From the NCBI RefSeq assembly GCF_004340685.1, contig NZ_SLUN01000030.1, forward strand, positions 1 through 64,000: a stretch of DNA of 64,000 bases, written 5' to 3'. Under the pieces are notes generated by a model that did not search any database, was not told the DNA's origin, and was given only the letters and a program-made list of their open reading frames with translations. The DNA comes from Hydrogenispora ethanolica. GTDB lineage: Bacteria; Bacillota; UBA4882; UBA8346. Position 1 is the first letter of the stretch, and every line of letters begins with the position of its first letter. The position numbers and the translations under genes were made by a program. This document shows, piece by piece, positions 62,285 to 64,000 of this stretch.

Positions 62285-62419
62285 TTAAAAGCGTTGTGAT
62301 AAACCCCGTCCGAAGGTCGGGGCGTTCACAAAAGCTCAGAGAAGCAAGTGATAAAGTCGATTTTTTATCCTTTGAAAGAGTGATTTCCGAATTTGAGGAC
62401 TTTATCACATGGCTTCTAA
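62285..62419. mobile_element. Family A short MITE-like element, copy 3
   Basis: TTAAAAGCGTTGTGATAAA left end and TTATCACATGGCTTCTAA right end, with the CCCCGTCC-GAA-GGTCGGGG hairpin and the GTGATAAAGTC/GACTTTATCAC pair inside. Nearly full-length match to 9652-9785. The rest of 62156-62806 is AT-rich and shows no gene or clear promoter. Confidence 0.75.
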
Positions 62420-62806
62420 AAACGATGAGTTTCGGATGGGCCGAACGCATGGAGCGGAATCATTTTACGCGTCGGCTTCATTCCATGCCACGCTACTAAG
62501 GTTTGAAAGATATTGCAAATGATTTTCATTATATTTCAACATCAATCATAGCCATCTACAAACATCAATGTGCATTAAACGGCATTTATATCAAACGGAA
62601 GGATAAACCTCGAAAAGATAACCCAAAATTTCGGCAAAAGTATTGCATGATTTATCAAACTATGTCATTATTATTAATATAAAACTGCAAAACAATTCAC
62701 GGGTTTGGGGATGCGATTCAATTCATTTCGTTTCGTTAGAAACCACCCAGCGTTTCATATTAAACCAGTTTGAACATTTCGTCATTTTGATCGAAGGAGG
62801 ATTTGC

Positions 62807-63601
62807 ATGGCACCCATCAATCAGGAAGCGACGTTGCCGGCCGAAAGAAGAAAAAGGCTCCTAGAGTATATTCAGCAGAACCGGAGCGGTCGTATTGAAG
62901 AACTCGCCGCCGTATTGGATGTTTCGGAGGCTACGGTCCGGCGCGACCTTTCCGTCCTGGAAACGGAAGGATTGATCAGCCGTACCTACGGCGGAGCGAT
63001 TTTGCCCGAGAGCAGCACTGCCTTTGAGCGGCTTTATCCGGAAAAAAGATTGCTCTGCTCTGAAGAAAAGCGGGCAATCGGCTTGGAAGCCGCTTCCCTG
63101 GTGAACGACGGGGAAACTTTGATCCTCGATTCCGGGTCGACCACCTTTGAGATTGCCCGGAACCTGAGCAATCATAAGAACTTGACCATCATCACCTATG
63201 ATCTCTTCATCGCCAGCACTATCACCTATGATCCCTCAACCACCGTGATTGTCACCGGCGGTAGCCGCCGCGAAGGGTTTAATGTACTGGTTGGCCCGAT
63301 CGCCGAGGATCTCTTGCGTCAGGTCCGGGTGAACAAGGCTTTCCTGGGAGCGGACGCCGTCGACATCGTTCAAGGAATCACCAACGCCACGTTTATCGAG
63401 GTTCAGATCAAACGGTTAATCATTGAAGCCGCCAGCCAAGTATATCTCGCCGCCGACCATTCCAAATTCGGCCATGCCGCGCTGGCCAAAGTTTGCGCAT
63501 TCGATCAGATCGACCATGTAATCACGGATTCCGGCATCGATGAATCCATCTTGCAAGGACTGCAGCAACTGGGAATTCCGACCACCTTGGCCGCGCTGTG
63601 A
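62807..63601 (+). CDS. DeoR-family transcriptional regulator
   Basis: A 264-residue sugar-responsive repressor. N-terminal helix-turn-helix (RRKRLLEYIQQNRSGRIEELAAVLDVSEATVRRDLSVLETEGLISRTYGGAIL) and a C-terminal DeoR sensor (ILDSGSTTFEIARNL, VIVTGGSRREGFNVLVGP, KAFLGADAVD, AADHSKFG). GAAGGAGG is the RBS. It heads a probable operon with the BtpA-family gene, which starts 78 bp downstream and continues beyond the window, likely a sugar or phosphosugar utilisation cluster. Confidence 0.92.
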   Translation: MAPINQEATLPAERRKRLLEYIQQNRSGRIEELAAVLDVSEATVRRDLSVLETEGLISRTYGGAILPESSTAFERLYPEKRLLCSEEKRAIGLEAASLVNDGETLILDSGSTTFEIARNLSNHKNLTIITYDLFIASTITYDPSTTVIVTGGSRREGFNVLVGPIAEDLLRQVRVNKAFLGADAVDIVQGITNATFIEVQIKRLIIEAASQVYLAADHSKFGHAALAKVCAFDQIDHVITDSGIDESILQGLQQLGIPTTLAAL

Positions 63602-63679
63602 GGGATCATTCGTATCGGCCCTGGCCGGCCGTTTCTCTGAAATAAATCGTTTGACAATACATCAAAGGAGTAGATTACC

Positions 63680-64000
63680 ATGAATTGGTTGACCGAAGTA
63701 TTAGGAACTCAGAAACCGATCATCGCCATGTGTCATTTCCCGGCATTGCCCGGAGATCCGTCCTATGACAAGCAGGGCGGCATCACCAAGGTGGTGGAGG
63801 AGGCGCGGCGCGAGCTGCTGTCCCTGCAGGAAGGGGGAGTCGACGCCATCATGTTTTCCAATGAATTCAGCCTTCCTTACCTGACCAAAGTCCGGACTGA
63901 AACCGTGGCGGCCATGGCCCGGATCATCGGTCAACTGATGCCGGAGATTAAAGTGCCGTTTGGGGTCAATGTATTATGGGATCCCGCCGCTTCACTGGAT
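63680..64000 (+). CDS. BtpA/SgcQ-family protein (partial, runs off the window)
   Basis: The first 107 residues are present: MNWLTEVLGTQKPIIAMCHF, then EGGVDAIMFSNEFSLPYLTKV and PFGVNVLWDP. This is the N-terminal half of the BtpA/SgcQ TIM-barrel-like family, found with sugar transporters and sugar kinases. AAGGAG precedes the ATG. The gene is not closed by a stop inside the window. Confidence 0.85.
   Translation, partial: MNWLTEVLGTQKPIIAMCHFPALPGDPSYDKQGGITKVVEEARRELLSLQEGGVDAIMFSNEFSLPYLTKVRTETVAAMARIIGQLMPEIKVPFGVNVLWDPAASLD

Overview
The window looks like a chromosomal segment of a spore-forming, anaerobic or facultative member of the Bacillota with fairly GC-rich coding DNA. The evidence is strong AGGAGG-type ribosome binding sites, frequent TTG and GTG starts, a Spo0E-type phosphatase, a VanW protein, YesM/YesN two-component systems, a [NiFe] hydrogenase and an oxygen-sensitive-type Fe-S aldo/keto reductase. 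A Limnochordia/Hydrogenispora-like organism is my guess; it is not shown. No rRNA, tRNA, CRISPR array, transposase or integrase gene was found.

Layout. 0-3.5 kb is AT-richer and nearly gene-poor: a Spo0E-like gene, a LysM gene, a tiny peptide gene with an excellent RBS and many repeats. 3.5-12.7 kb holds VanW, a compact hydrogenase operon (small subunit, large subunit, cytochrome b5-like protein) divergent from its maturation protease, a secreted HExxH protein, and an OYE-type reductase with a TetR regulator. 13-23 kb holds a large chemoreceptor, a pentapeptide-repeat protein, a nitroreductase remnant, an ion antiporter, a Gfo/Idh dehydrogenase and an FAH-family enzyme. 23-36 kb is a glycan region: AraC regulator divergent from a YicI-type alpha-xylosidase, then module 1 (YesM, YesN, sugar-binding protein, two permeases, second GH31). 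36-44 kb holds PBP2, two undescribed proteins, an Fe-S aldo/keto reductase, a flavodoxin-fold reductase and a phage-like repressor region. 44.8-55.3 kb is module 2 (YesM, YesN, binding protein, two permeases, GH1 beta-glucosidase, GH2 beta-mannosidase). 55-64 kb holds IMP dehydrogenase, a secreted protein, a B12-binding radical SAM enzyme, Sir2, LysE, a DeoR regulator and the start of a BtpA-family gene.

The genes suggest a plant-polysaccharide user. Each YesM/YesN pair probably senses an extracellular oligosaccharide and activates the transporter next to it, and the downstream cytoplasmic glycosidases cleave the imported sugar (alpha-xylosides in module 1, beta-glucosides and beta-mannosides in module 2). 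Neither module carries an ABC ATPase, so a shared MsmX-type ATPase elsewhere is implied.

The least explained signal is non-coding. Five intergenic arrays (88-233, 17405-17719, 25812-26168, 44277-44690, 57315-57524) differ largely in sequence but share an almost perfect 21-bp period, exactly two turns of B-DNA. Three contain repeated DnaA-box-like nonamers (TTATCCACA or TTATTCACA), and two lie directly upstream of the two YesM/YesN modules. Three families of palindromic or MITE-like elements are also scattered through the window, including a 1.1-kb nested inverted repeat at 1118-2234. One 135-bp copy appears to have inserted into a structured element whose uninterrupted relative lies near 745-950.
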